Shown piece after piece: positions 24,023-32,568 of a stretch of DNA of 57,291 bases. The notes below the pieces were generated by a model, which saw only the letters and a list, made by a program, of their open reading frames with translations, was not told where the DNA came from and ran no database searches. The stretch is from an uncultured Oscillospiraceae bacterium (GTDB lineage: Bacteria; Bacillota; Clostridia; Oscillospirales; Oscillospiraceae): NCBI GenBank assembly GCA_934591895.1, contig CAKTPP010000010.1, positions 1-57,291 of the forward strand, read 5' to 3'. The translations under genes were made by a program, and so were the position numbers. Numbering within the stretch: position 1 is the first letter of the stretch; each line of letters begins with the position of its first letter.

Positions 24023-25216
24023 TCACTTGCAGAGCCCGTAGCTCTCTGCCAGCTTCCGGAACGCCGGGAGCGAGCGCTCGAGCCGGCTGCGCGCCACGCA
24101 GTAGGCAAGGCGTGCATAGCCCGGACAGCCGAAATCATCCCCCGGCACGAGCAGGATGTCATAGTCCATCGCGCGGCGGCAAAACGCGCGCGAATCCGCT
24201 TCCGGCGACTTGAGGAAGAGGTAAAACGCGCCGTCCGGCCGCGCGCAGCGATAGCCCATGGCCGTGAGCGCACCGTAGATCAGCTCGCGGTTTTCGGCAT
24301 AGGCCGCGATGTCGGCCGTCTTTCCGAGGCACTCCGCCACGGCGAGCTGGAACAGCGACGACACGCAGATATACCCCAGTGCGCGCCCCGCGCCGAGCAC
24401 GGCCGCGTGCACGGCGGCGTAGTCGTCCATGGCCGGGTGCAGGGCGAGAAAGCCCACGCGCTCACCGGGCAGGGACAGCGTCTTGCTGTAGGAATAACAG
24501 TAAATCGCGTTCGGGTAAATTGCAGGCAGGAACGGCACCTCCACCCCGCCGTAGACCAGCTCGCGGTACGGCTCGTCTGCGATGATGTAGATCGGGTGGC
24601 CGTAGCGCGCCTGCTTTTCGCGCAGCATGGCGCTCAGCGCCTCGAGCTCCGGGCGCGGGATGACGACGCCGGAGGGGTTATTCGGGGAGTTGAGGATGAG
24701 CAGCGCGGTCTTTTCCGTCACGGCGGCGGAGAGCGCCTCAAGGTCGAGCGCGAAGGTATCCGCCTTGCACGGCACGACGCGCACGCTGCCGCCCGCCGCC
24801 TCGGCATAGACGGCGTACTCCGGAAAATACGGTGCGAGCACGATGGCCTCGTCCCCCGGACAGAGGAGCGCGCGCGTCAGGATCGCCAGCGCGCTCGACG
24901 CGCCGTCGGTCATGTAGATATCCTGCGCGCGGTACGCCTCGCCGAACGTCTGCGTGAGGTAGGCCGCGACCTTTTCGCGCACCGGCGCCATGCCCGGCGC
25001 GGGCGCATAGGCGTGCAGCTGCGTGGGCGGCACGGTGTGCAGCAGGTGCTCAACGGCCGCATGCACACAGTCCGGCGGGTCGATGCTCGGGCTGCCGATG
25101 GAAAAGTTGTAGACGTTTTCCGCGCCGATCTCGGCCGCGCGGCGCTCGCCGTAGGCCGCGATCTCGCGGATGGAGCTGCCGTTTGCGCCCCAGTCGATGA
25201 GCTGTTTCGGGATCAT
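24023..25216 (-). CDS. Class I/II PLP aminotransferase (likely aromatic or aspartate type)
   Basis: 397 residues, fold-type I. The N-terminal FSIGSPSIDPP stretch, substrate/PLP motifs LNSPNNPSGVV and ADEPYRELVY, PLP lysine K245 in SYSKTLSLPGERVG, and C-terminal RLAYCVARSRLERSLPA are visible. As last gene of the aromatic operon, overlapping aroQ by 4 bp, it probably transaminates phenylpyruvate and 4-hydroxyphenylpyruvate. The substrate is inferred from context; aspartate or alanine activity is an alternative. Confidence 0.85.
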   Translation of the reverse strand: MIPKQLIDWGANGSSIREIAAYGERRAAEIGAENVYNFSIGSPSIDPPDCVHAAVEHLLHTVPPTQLHAYAPAPGMAPVREKVAAYLTQTFGEAYRAQDIYMTDGASSALAILTRALLCPGDEAIVLAPYFPEYAVYAEAAGGSVRVVPCKADTFALDLEALSAAVTEKTALLILNSPNNPSGVVIPRPELEALSAMLREKQARYGHPIYIIADEPYRELVYGGVEVPFLPAIYPNAIYCYSYSKTLSLPGERVGFLALHPAMDDYAAVHAAVLGAGRALGYICVSSLFQLAVAECLGKTADIAAYAENRELIYGALTAMGYRCARPDGAFYLFLKSPEADSRAFCRRAMDYDILLVPGDDFGCPGYARLAYCVARSRLERSLPAFRKLAESYGLCK

Positions 25217-25656
25217 GCGTTTGCCTCCTCCAGATACTGTTTCAGGTACAAAATGGCCTGCCGGTAGCCCTCAAAGCCGAGCCCCATGTACGTTTTCACG
25301 CACGCCATGCCGGCATAGGAGATCTGACGGAAGGCCTCCCGCGCGCTGACGTCCGACAGGTGCACCTCCACCGCCGGAAGCGCCACGGCCTTGAGCGCGT
25401 CGAGAATGGCGACGCTCGTGTGCGTGTAGGCCGCGGGATTGATGACGATGCCGTCCGCCGTGCCGTAGGCCGCCTGGATCGCATCGACGATCGCGCCCTC
25501 GTGGTTGGACTGGAACAGCTCGACCTCCACGCCCGCCTCGCGCGCCGCCGCACGGATAAAATCCTGCAGCGCGGCAAAATCCCGGCTGCCGTAGATGGCG
25601 GGCTCGCGCAGGCCGAGCAGGTTCAGGTTCGGTCCGTTGATGACGAGAAATTTCAT
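25213..25656 (-). CDS. aroQ: 3-dehydroquinate dehydratase, type II
   Basis: 147 residues. NGPNLNLLGLREPAIYGS carries the active-site tyrosine and lid arginine; QSNHEGAIVDAI and INPAAYTHTSVAILDAL hold the other catalytic residues; VEVHLSD provides the histidine. It makes 3-dehydroshikimate. Overlaps both neighbours by 4 bp. Confidence 0.95.
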   Translation of the reverse strand: MKFLVINGPNLNLLGLREPAIYGSRDFAALQDFIRAAAREAGVEVELFQSNHEGAIVDAIQAAYGTADGIVINPAAYTHTSVAILDALKAVALPAVEVHLSDVSAREAFRQISYAGMACVKTYMGLGFEGYRQAILYLKQYLEEANA

Positions 25657-26870
25657 GTCAGCACCTCCAGGATCTGCTGCACCGTCTGCTCCGGTGTGCC
25701 GTTGTTGTCGATGACCGCGTCGGCAAAGCGGGCGTACAGCGGCGCTCTGCGCGCATAGAGCTCGGCGAGGTCGCTGCGCTGGGAGATGGGGCGCCCGTCC
25801 TTCGGCAGCAGCGCAAGGTCGCGCTGCAGCCAGAAGATCGTGCCGTTCTGGTGCAGGAGCGGGTAATTCTCCTCCCGGCAGACGCTGCCGCCGCCCGTTG
25901 CGAGGATCGCGCCCGAGCGCTTGCCAAGCTCTGCGAGCGCAGCCGTCTCCAGCGCGCGGAAGGCGTCCTCACCGTCGGCGGCAAAGATGTCCGGGATGGG
26001 ACGCCCCGCCGTCTCGACGATCTGCGCATCACTGTCGAGCAGCGGCCTGTGCAGCCGCTCGGTGAGCAGCGCCGCGATCGTGCTCTTGCCGCTGCCGGGC
26101 ATGCCGATGAGGACGATGTTCTCCATCTCCTGCCGCATACGGCGGTAGATGCGCAGGATCTCGCCGTCGTCAACGGTCGTGCCGGTGAACACCTCGCAGC
26201 TGCGCTTTGCCTGCGCCACGAGCATATACAGCCCGCCCGCGCACGGGATGCCGAGCGCCTCCGCCTGCAGCAGCAGCGCCGTGCGCGCCGGATTGTAGAT
26301 CACGTCGAGCACGAGCGCGCACTGCGGAAACTGCCGCAGATCGACGGCGGCCCTGCCGGTGTTCGGATACATACCGACGGGTGTGGCGTTGACGATCACC
26401 TGCGCGTCGGCGTGGCGGCCGAGGTTCGTGTAGTTATCCTTGCCGCTGCGGGAGATGACCGTCACATGCGCGCCAAGCTGCGCGAGCACGGCCTGAACGG
26501 TCGCGGACGCGCCGCCGTTTCCGAGCACGAGCGCCTTTTTTCCGGCGATGTCCACGCCGCTGTGACGCACGAGGTATTCAAAGCCGAAGGCGTCGGCATT
26601 GTCGCCGTAGAGCGTGCCGTCCGGCCGGCGGACGAGCACGTTCACGCTGCCGAGCCGCTGCGCGACCGGCGAGAGCTCGGCACAGTACGGGATGACCGCC
26701 TTCTTATACGGAATGGTCACGTTGAGCGCGTCAAAATCACCGGCGGCCAGAAACGCCGCAAGCGCGTCCGGCGCGACCTCGCAGAGCCTGTAAGCGTAGT
26801 CCGCAAGCTCCGCGTGGATGGCCGGAGAATAGCTGTGGCCAAGCTTTTCACCCAGAAGTCCGCACCGCAT
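25653..26870 (-). CDS. aroE: Shikimate dehydrogenase-shikimate kinase fusion
   Basis: 405 residues. AroE occupies about 1-245: substrate motif LGHSYSPAIH, catalytic lysine in NVTIPYKK, GDNADAFGF, and the NADP-binding VLGNGGASATV. AroK begins with its own Met at residue 249, with P-loop GMPGSGKST, LLDSDAQI with the Mg/shikimate aspartate, and GGGSVCR. It catalyses two consecutive steps, 3-dehydroshikimate to shikimate 3-phosphate, in one chain. Individual AroE and AroK lengths are normal, so this is a true fusion and not a missed stop. Confidence 0.93.
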   Translation of the reverse strand: MRCGLLGEKLGHSYSPAIHAELADYAYRLCEVAPDALAAFLAAGDFDALNVTIPYKKAVIPYCAELSPVAQRLGSVNVLVRRPDGTLYGDNADAFGFEYLVRHSGVDIAGKKALVLGNGGASATVQAVLAQLGAHVTVISRSGKDNYTNLGRHADAQVIVNATPVGMYPNTGRAAVDLRQFPQCALVLDVIYNPARTALLLQAEALGIPCAGGLYMLVAQAKRSCEVFTGTTVDDGEILRIYRRMRQEMENIVLIGMPGSGKSTIAALLTERLHRPLLDSDAQIVETAGRPIPDIFAADGEDAFRALETAALAELGKRSGAILATGGGSVCREENYPLLHQNGTIFWLQRDLALLPKDGRPISQRSDLAELYARRAPLYARFADAVIDNNGTPEQTVQQILEVLT

Positions 26871-28018
26871 CAGACCACCTCCTGATAGCTGCCGAGATAG
26901 GAAAACTCCTCACACAGCCCCGGCAGCTCACCCATGAGCTGGCGAAACTGCGGCGAATAGACCGAGGTCTCGAGGTCGAAATAGAACATGAACTCAAAGT
27001 TGCGCTCCGGCAGCGGCCGGCTCTCGAGCTTGTTGAGGTTGATGCCGAGCGCGTAAAACCGCGAGAGCACCTTGTACAGGGAGCCCGGCTTGTGCGGCAG
27101 CACCATCATCAGGCTCGTGCGGTCGGCGCCGGGATAGATCTCAAGATCCTTGGCGATGCAGACAAAGCGCGTGTAGTTGTTGCCCTGATCCTGCACGGAG
27201 GCGGCGAGGCTCTCAAGCCCGTAGAGTCCGCTGCAGGCGCGCGAGGCGAGCGCGGCGACGTCCGTGCGCCCCGACTCAGCCACGTGCTTTGCGGCCGCGG
27301 CGGTATTCTCGCAGCGCACGACCGTCACGCCCGGCAGGCTCTGCAAAAAGCGGCTGCACTGGCTGATGGCCTGCTCGTGGGAGTAGATCTCCTTAATATC
27401 CGACAGCTGCGCGCCGGGTCTTGCCAGCAGGCAGTGGTCGACCTTCAGGCGGACGCTGCGCACGATGCGGAAGTTGTGGCGCATCATGAGATCGTACACC
27501 GCGTTGACCGAGCCCGCCGTGCTGTTTTCCACCGGGATAACACCGTAGCGGCACAGGCCCTTCTCAATGGCGGAAAACACCGCGTCAAACGTCGCGCAAT
27601 AAAACACGTTCGGCAGCGTGAACAGCCGGTCGCACGCAAGCTGCGAATATGCGCCCTCCACGCCCTGACAGGCGACGGCGGGGTGCTCCGGAAACAGCGG
27701 CTGCGTGTGCGCGATGGCGTGCTCGATCTCGGCCGTCAGCGGGCTCGTGACGCCGAGCAGCCGGTTCTGGCAGCTGCGGCTGAGCTCGAAAATGAGCGAA
27801 TAGAGCGACACGGTATAATCGCGCAGCGCCTCCGGCGCGCCGTCTGCGATCTGCTGCAGCTTCGCGCGCTCACGTCCGGCGTCGAGCGCCGGAAGGCCGT
27901 GTGCCTTCTTGTAGCCGCCGATCTGCGCCGCGACGTCCATGCGCCGGTAAAACAGCGCGAGCAGCTGGCTGTCAATGTCGTCGATCTGGCGTCGATAGTC
28001 ACTAAGTTCCATGGTCAT
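26870..28018 (-). CDS. pheA: Bifunctional chorismate mutase-prephenate dehydratase (P-protein)
   Basis: 382 residues. AroQ-class chorismate mutase helices at about 1-85 (YRRQIDDIDSQLLALFYRRM), prephenate dehydratase about 110-290 with GVEGAYSQLA, PVENSTAGSV and the catalytic NYTRFVCI, and a C-terminal ACT domain about 300-380 with LNKLESRPLP, the usual phenylalanine allosteric site. It leads to phenylpyruvate and is expected to be inhibited by Phe. It overlaps aroA by 4 bp. Confidence 0.94.
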   Translation of the reverse strand: MTMELSDYRRQIDDIDSQLLALFYRRMDVAAQIGGYKKAHGLPALDAGRERAKLQQIADGAPEALRDYTVSLYSLIFELSRSCQNRLLGVTSPLTAEIEHAIAHTQPLFPEHPAVACQGVEGAYSQLACDRLFTLPNVFYCATFDAVFSAIEKGLCRYGVIPVENSTAGSVNAVYDLMMRHNFRIVRSVRLKVDHCLLARPGAQLSDIKEIYSHEQAISQCSRFLQSLPGVTVVRCENTAAAAKHVAESGRTDVAALASRACSGLYGLESLAASVQDQGNNYTRFVCIAKDLEIYPGADRTSLMMVLPHKPGSLYKVLSRFYALGINLNKLESRPLPERNFEFMFYFDLETSVYSPQFRQLMGELPGLCEEFSYLGSYQEVV

Positions 28019-29304
28019 GCTCCTTCGTCTGATTTTGTGGTTTCCGCTGCGGGCGCGGCGGCCAGTGCAGCCAGATCCGCCCAGAAGCGTGGATAGGATT
28101 TGTCGGTGCAGGCACAGTCGCGCACCGTGACGGGCGCCGTGCAGCCGCAGGCTGCGGCAGCCGCCGCCATGGCAATGCGGTGGTCGTGCTGCGGGTCGAC
28201 CGTGCCGCCGGTGAGCGCCGGGCGTCCGGTCACGGTCAGGCCGTCTGCGCGCACCGTCACCTGCGCGCCGAGCGCGCGCAGCATGGCGGCCGTGCTCTCG
28301 AGGCGGTCAGACTCCTTGAGGCGCAGGCGCGCGGCGTTTATGATCTGCGTCTCGCCGTCTGCAAGTGCGGCGACAACGCTCAGCACCGGAATAAGATCCG
28401 GAATGGGCGCGGCGTCGATCGTGATGCCGTGCAGCGCGCCGCGCCGGACGGTGACGGCATCCGGCTGCGCGTGCACGTCCGCGCCGAAGCGGCGCAGGAG
28501 CTCCAGCACCGCGCGGTCACCCTGAGACGAAGCCGCGTCCAGCCCCGTGACCGTGATGCCCGCGGGCGAGAGCGCGCCCATGCACAGGAAAAACGCGGCG
28601 TTCGACCAGTCGCCCTCCACACGGCACTGTGCCGGAAGCTGCGCCGTCTGGCCGCCGGGGACGGTATACGTCCGGCCGTCCTTTTGAAAGCGGATGCCGG
28701 ACAGGCGCAGCGCGTCCTCCGTCATGGCGATATAGCCTGCGGATTCGAGCCCGCCCGTTACGGTCAGGGTGCTCTCCCCCGCCAGACACGGCAGCGCCAT
28801 GAGCAGGCCGGAGATGTACTGCGAGGACACGTCGCCCGGCAGCGCATAGTCCCCGGGGCGAAGCCGCCCGCCGGCGTGCAGCAGCGCGCCGGCGCGCCGT
28901 AGGGTCATGCCGTGCGCCGTGAGCACCGCATCGAGTGGGGCCAGCGGGCGCTGCGGCAGCCGCCCCTCCATGTGAAAGGTCACGTCCGCGCCGAGCGCGC
29001 CCGCCACCGGCAGCAGAAAGCGCAGCGTCGAGCCGCTCTCGCCGCAAAAGAGGTCGGCGTGCTCCGGCATTTCCCCGGCAATGGGGACAATGCGCAGTGA
29101 GCCCGCGCCGCCGTCCGTGATGTCCGCGCCGAGCGCGCGCAGGCAGCGCACCGTAGCGGCGATGTCGGCCGAGACGCCGTCGCACTGCAGCATCACGGGC
29201 TGCGCGCCGAGCGCGGCGCAGATGAGCAGGCGGTGCGCCTGTGATTTTGAGGCCGGGATGCGCACGCTGCCCGTGCGCATCCCGGGACAAACGGTCTGAT
29301 TCAT
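28015..29304 (-). CDS. aroA: 5-enolpyruvylshikimate-3-phosphate synthase
   Basis: 429 residues. PASKSQAHRLLICAAL near residue 20 is the substrate/PEP loop, ESGSTLRFLLP and SSQYISGLLMALP are AroA signatures, and RLRLKESDRLESTAAML marks the C-terminal domain. The frame is open upstream into aroB, but the ATG at 29304 gives the canonical N-terminus and overlaps the aroB stop by 4 bp. It forms EPSP from shikimate 3-phosphate and PEP. Confidence 0.94.
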   Translation of the reverse strand: MNQTVCPGMRTGSVRIPASKSQAHRLLICAALGAQPVMLQCDGVSADIAATVRCLRALGADITDGGAGSLRIVPIAGEMPEHADLFCGESGSTLRFLLPVAGALGADVTFHMEGRLPQRPLAPLDAVLTAHGMTLRRAGALLHAGGRLRPGDYALPGDVSSQYISGLLMALPCLAGESTLTVTGGLESAGYIAMTEDALRLSGIRFQKDGRTYTVPGGQTAQLPAQCRVEGDWSNAAFFLCMGALSPAGITVTGLDAASSQGDRAVLELLRRFGADVHAQPDAVTVRRGALHGITIDAAPIPDLIPVLSVVAALADGETQIINAARLRLKESDRLESTAAMLRALGAQVTVRADGLTVTGRPALTGGTVDPQHDHRIAMAAAAAACGCTAPVTVRDCACTDKSYPRFWADLAALAAAPAAETTKSDEGA

Positions 29305-30362
29305 ACGATGCCTCCGTCCGCGAGCCATGCGGGGATGTCCGCCGCCGGAACCGTCTCGATGCGGCAGCGGCCGATGCGCTCCGGCACGATGAGGTGCAGC
29401 GCCCCGTCGGCGATCTTTTTGTCCGCGCGCGCGGCATCCGCCAGCGCATCGCGGCGAAAGTCCGTCTCCGTCGGAAGGCCGTACTGCCGCAGGAGCGCGA
29501 GGATCTGCGCGCAGGTATCGTCCGTACAGATGCCGCGTCTGGCGGCGGCGCGCGCGATGACGGCCATGCCGATGGCCACGCCGCAGCCGTGCGGCACGGT
29601 GTAGCCGCTGCACGCCTCGACCGCGTGGCCGAACGTGTGGCCGAGATTCAGAAGCTGACGGCTGCCGCGGTCAAATTCGTCCGCCGCGACCAGATCGCGC
29701 TTCATGCCGACACACGTCGCGATGACGTGCGCCACCTGCGCGCTGACCGGCTGCGCGCGCAGCTCGTCAAAAAACGGCGCGCTGCGCAGCACGGCGTACT
29801 TGATGACCTCGGCGCAGCCGTTGCGGTATTCCTCCGGCGGGAGGGTGCGCAGCGTGTCCGGGTCGCAGAGCACGAGGCTCGGCTGGTAGAAGCAGCCGAC
29901 CTGATTTTTGCCGCTGGGCAGATTCACGGCCGTCTTGCCGCCGACCGAGGAGTCCACAGCGGCAAGCAGCGTCGTCGGCACCTGCACGAACGGGATGCCG
30001 CGCTGGTACGTCGCGGCGGCAAAGCCCGCGAGGTCGCCGGTCACGCCGCCGCCGAGCGCGGCGATGAGGTCACTGCGGCTCAGACGGTGCGCCGCCAGAA
30101 AGTCCAGCAGCGCGGCGTAAGTGGCGAGCGTCTTGCAGTGCTCGCCGCCGGGATAGGTAAACGTCACGACCCGAAAGCCCGCGCGCGTGAGCGATGCCTC
30201 CAGCCGCGCGGCATACAGCCCCGCCACGGTCTCTCCCGCGACGACGGCCGCCGTGCGCCCGGCGCCGAGCGTGCGCGCGATGTGCGCGCCCGCATCGTCG
30301 AGCAGCCCCGGCTGCACCAGCACGTCATAATCGCGCGAGGCGGTCACGTGGATGGTCGTCAT
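29301..30362 (-). CDS. aroB: 3-dehydroquinate synthase
   Basis: 353 residues. NAD-binding GGGVTGDLAGFAAATYQRG, PTTLLAAVDSSVGGKTAVN, and metal-ligand region LNLGHTFGHAVE plus VPHGCGVAIGM are all present. It converts DAHP to 3-dehydroquinate, step 2 of the pathway. It overlaps aroA by 4 bp and shares one base with tyrA. Confidence 0.95.
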   Translation of the reverse strand: MTTIHVTASRDYDVLVQPGLLDDAGAHIARTLGAGRTAAVVAGETVAGLYAARLEASLTRAGFRVVTFTYPGGEHCKTLATYAALLDFLAAHRLSRSDLIAALGGGVTGDLAGFAAATYQRGIPFVQVPTTLLAAVDSSVGGKTAVNLPSGKNQVGCFYQPSLVLCDPDTLRTLPPEEYRNGCAEVIKYAVLRSAPFFDELRAQPVSAQVAHVIATCVGMKRDLVAADEFDRGSRQLLNLGHTFGHAVEACSGYTVPHGCGVAIGMAVIARAAARRGICTDDTCAQILALLRQYGLPTETDFRRDALADAARADKKIADGALHLIVPERIGRCRIETVPAADIPAWLADGGIV

Positions 30363-31192
30363 CAGCCGTCCACCTCCTCCTTGCGCCGGCGCCCCTCATC
30401 GAGCAGGCGCGTGAGCGCGGGCAGATCATCGCGCGCCATCGCATCGCGGTACTCGCCCAGATGCGCCACGAATATGTCCAGCTCATGGAGCAGATTATCC
30501 TTGTTTTCCAGAAAGAGCTCCGCCCACATCTCAGGGCTCAGCCACGCGACGCGGGTCATGTCCTTGTAGCTTCCGGCGGAAAAGCCCTTGTGCTGTGCGG
30601 CCGTAGGGCTCTTGATGTAGGCATTCGAGACCACATGCGCCATCTGGGACGTGAAGGCGATCATCTCGTCGTGCGCCTGTGCCGTCGTGAACGAAAAGCG
30701 CGCAAAGCCCGCAGGCTTGAGCAGCTGCTTGACGCGGTCAAAGAGCAGCACGTCGTCAAAATCCGGCGGCACGATGACCATCGGCGCGCCGTGAAACAGA
30801 TCCGCCTTCGCGTTCTTGAAGCCGGAAAACTGCGTGCCGGCCATCGGGTGGCCGCCGAGGAACGTGACGCCGTATTCCTCCGCGATCGGAAAGCACGCCG
30901 CGCAGATGGTGCGCTTCGTGCCGCCGCAGTCGAGCACCACGGGGTGCGGGCCGATGTGCGCCGCCATGCGGCGGAACCAGTCGACGGTCGCCTCCGGGTA
31001 AAGCGCGATGAGCACGAGGTCACACGCGGAGATGTTCTCCTGCGTGAGCTCGCCGTCGACCGCGCCGCTCATGACGGCAAAATCCAGCACGCTGCGGCTG
31101 CGGTTATACGCGAGCACGGTCGCGCCCGCTGCATGATAGGCCTTGGCAAAGGAGCCGCCGATCAGCCCAAGGCCAACGATACCGACCGTCAT
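30362..31192 (-). CDS. tyrA: Prephenate dehydrogenase
   Basis: 276 residues. An N-terminal Rossmann domain with VGLGLIGGSFAKAY, then GGHPMAGTQFSGF carrying the prephenate-binding histidine and an all-helical dimerisation domain. No ACT domain follows, so feedback by tyrosine would need to act at the active site or through the operon leader. It makes 4-hydroxyphenylpyruvate. It overlaps aroF by 4 bp. Confidence 0.92.
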   Translation of the reverse strand: MTVGIVGLGLIGGSFAKAYHAAGATVLAYNRSRSVLDFAVMSGAVDGELTQENISACDLVLIALYPEATVDWFRRMAAHIGPHPVVLDCGGTKRTICAACFPIAEEYGVTFLGGHPMAGTQFSGFKNAKADLFHGAPMVIVPPDFDDVLLFDRVKQLLKPAGFARFSFTTAQAHDEMIAFTSQMAHVVSNAYIKSPTAAQHKGFSAGSYKDMTRVAWLSPEMWAELFLENKDNLLHELDIFVAHLGEYRDAMARDDLPALTRLLDEGRRRKEEVDG

Positions 31193-32193
31193 TTGGCGAG
31201 CACCTCACGGATGCTGCGCACCTTATGCGCAAGGTCGTCGTAGACCTCCGGCCGCAGGGACTGCGCGCCGTCGCACAGGGCGTGCATGGGGTCGTTGTGC
31301 ACCTCGATGATGAGGCCGTCCGCGCCGCAGGCGGTCGCGGCGAGCGCCATCGGCTCGACGAGGCGGGCGATGCCGGTCGCGTGGCTCGGATCAACGATGA
31401 CCGGCAGGTGCGTCAGCTCCTTGAGCATGGGCACGGCCGCGAGATCGAGCGTGTTGCGCGTGTAGTCGTCAAACGTGCGGATGCCGCGCTCGCAGAGGAT
31501 GACCTGCTCGTTGCCGCCGGCCATGATGTACTCGGCGCTCATGAGCAGCTCCTTGAGCGTGCTGGCAAGGCCGCGCTTGAGCAGGATGGGCTTGCGGAGT
31601 CTGCCGAGCTCGCGCAGGAGGTCGAAGTTCTGCATATTGCGCGCGCCGACCTGAATGATGTCCACGTCCTCGAACAGCGGCAGATGCTCCACGCCCATGA
31701 TCTCGGTCACGATCGGCAGGCCGGTGGCCGCGCGCGCCGTTTTGAGCAGCTCAATGCCGGTGGCCTTGAGGCCCTGAAAATCGTAGGGCGAGGTGCGCGG
31801 CTTGAACGCGCCGCCGCGCAGGATGTTCGCGCCGGAGGCCTTGACCGCCTGCGCGACCGCAACGATCTGCTCCTCGGACTCCACGGAGCACGGCCCCGCG
31901 ATCATGACGAAGTTGCCGCCGCCGATCTTTACACCGCCGGCTTCGACGACGGTGTCCTCCGGGTGGAACTTGCGGTTGCAGCACTTGAAGGGCTCGGTCA
32001 CGCGCTTGACGCTGTCGACGATGCCGAGGCTCGCGATCAGATCCATGTCCACGTTGGTCGTGTCGCCGACCAGACCGAGCACGGTCTGATAGGCGCCCTC
32101 GGAAATGTGGATGATCAGCCCCTGAGCCTTGAGCCAGTCGATGAGCTGCGTGCGCTTTGCCGCTTCCACGCCATGTTTGAGTACGACGATCAT
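31189..32193 (-). CDS. aroF: DAHP synthase, type I-beta with N-terminal regulatory domain
   Basis: 334 residues. Residues 1-70 form the ferredoxin-like/ACT-like domain that confers Tyr/Phe feedback inhibition in Thermotoga-type enzymes. The barrel contains MIAGPCSVESEEQI, GGAFKPRTSPYDFQG, QVGARNMQNF, KRGLASTLKE and VDPSHATG. It condenses PEP and erythrose 4-phosphate, the entry step. I chose ATG 32193 after GGAGGT; the longer open frame to 32274 runs through the attenuator hairpin. It is the first structural gene behind the Phe/Tyr leader. Confidence 0.94.
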   Translation of the reverse strand: MIVVLKHGVEAAKRTQLIDWLKAQGLIIHISEGAYQTVLGLVGDTTNVDMDLIASLGIVDSVKRVTEPFKCCNRKFHPEDTVVEAGGVKIGGGNFVMIAGPCSVESEEQIVAVAQAVKASGANILRGGAFKPRTSPYDFQGLKATGIELLKTARAATGLPIVTEIMGVEHLPLFEDVDIIQVGARNMQNFDLLRELGRLRKPILLKRGLASTLKELLMSAEYIMAGGNEQVILCERGIRTFDDYTRNTLDLAAVPMLKELTHLPVIVDPSHATGIARLVEPMALAATACGADGLIIEVHNDPMHALCDGAQSLRPEVYDDLAHKVRSIREVLAK

Positions 32194-32238
32194 GATGATT
32201 ACCTCCGATGCAGTATTGCAGATTTTTTGAATATCAAA

Positions 32239-32274
32239 AAAGAAAATGCGGCACAGGCTTAACCTGTGCCGCAT
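32239..32274 (-). terminator. Attenuator terminator of the aromatic operon
   Basis: ATGCGGCACAGG and CCTGTGCCGCAT at 32246-32274 form a perfect 12-bp stem with a 5-base loop, followed on the minus strand by TTTTCTTTTTT. It lies between the leader peptide and aroF, so it must be read through for operon expression. Confidence 0.9.
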
Positions 32275-32323
32275 GAAACAAACCCGATATTCGAGCCCTT
32301 TTTCGCATCACAAATCAGCCTTA

Positions 32324-32377
32324 CTATTGAAGCATAGTAAAGTAATAAGCGTATGCAAAATAGAAGCTGCGGTTCAT
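32324..32377 (-). CDS. Phe/Tyr leader peptide
   Basis: A 17-codon frame MNRSFYFAYAYYFTMLQ preceded by CGGAGCTTTGAAT. It holds three Phe and four Tyr in nine consecutive residues (positions 5-13), far beyond chance, and lies about 34 bp after the predicted transcription start. TTACTAT/ATAGTAA (32321-32340) forms a hairpin overlapping the stop codon, a candidate pause or alternative structure. This is the layout of pheA/pheST-type translational attenuation: starvation for charged tRNA-Phe or tRNA-Tyr would stall the ribosome and favour read-through. I cannot fold the competing antiterminator reliably by eye. Confidence 0.85.
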   Translation of the reverse strand: MNRSFYFAYAYYFTMLQ

Positions 32378-32418
32378 ATTCAAAGCTCCGATCTTGTAAA
32401 AATGATCTTGATGGTTCG

Positions 32419-32447
32419 AGTATAAAAACTTCACAGCGAAATGTCAA
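32419..32447 (-). promoter_or_regulatory. Consensus sigma-A promoter of the aromatic operon
   Basis: On the minus strand TTGACA (32447-32442), exactly 17 bp, then TATACT (32424-32419). It is the best promoter match in the window and places the start near 32411. Confidence 0.9.
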
Positions 32448-32512
32448 CCGCAAATTTATACAAATCCGCACTTTTTTTGCATCGCATCCTTCATCAGATA
32501 TGCAAAGACGAT

Positions 32513-32543
32513 GAAAAAGCGAGGGCGGCAGACAGCCGCCCTC
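32513..32543 (-). terminator. Terminator of the phosphoesterase gene
   Basis: GAGGGCGGC/GCCGCCCTC at 32521-32543 with AAAAA on the plus strand at 32514-32518, giving GC then U5 on the minus strand, 26 bp after the stop codon. Confidence 0.85.
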
Positions 32544-32568
32544 GCAGGGGTATCGATGAAAAGTGGAT

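Noticed and set aside
32194..32480. T-box riboswitch in front of aroF
   Set aside because: No T-box core (AGGGUGGNACCGCG) or specifier-loop layout was found; a leader peptide and plain terminator explain the region better.
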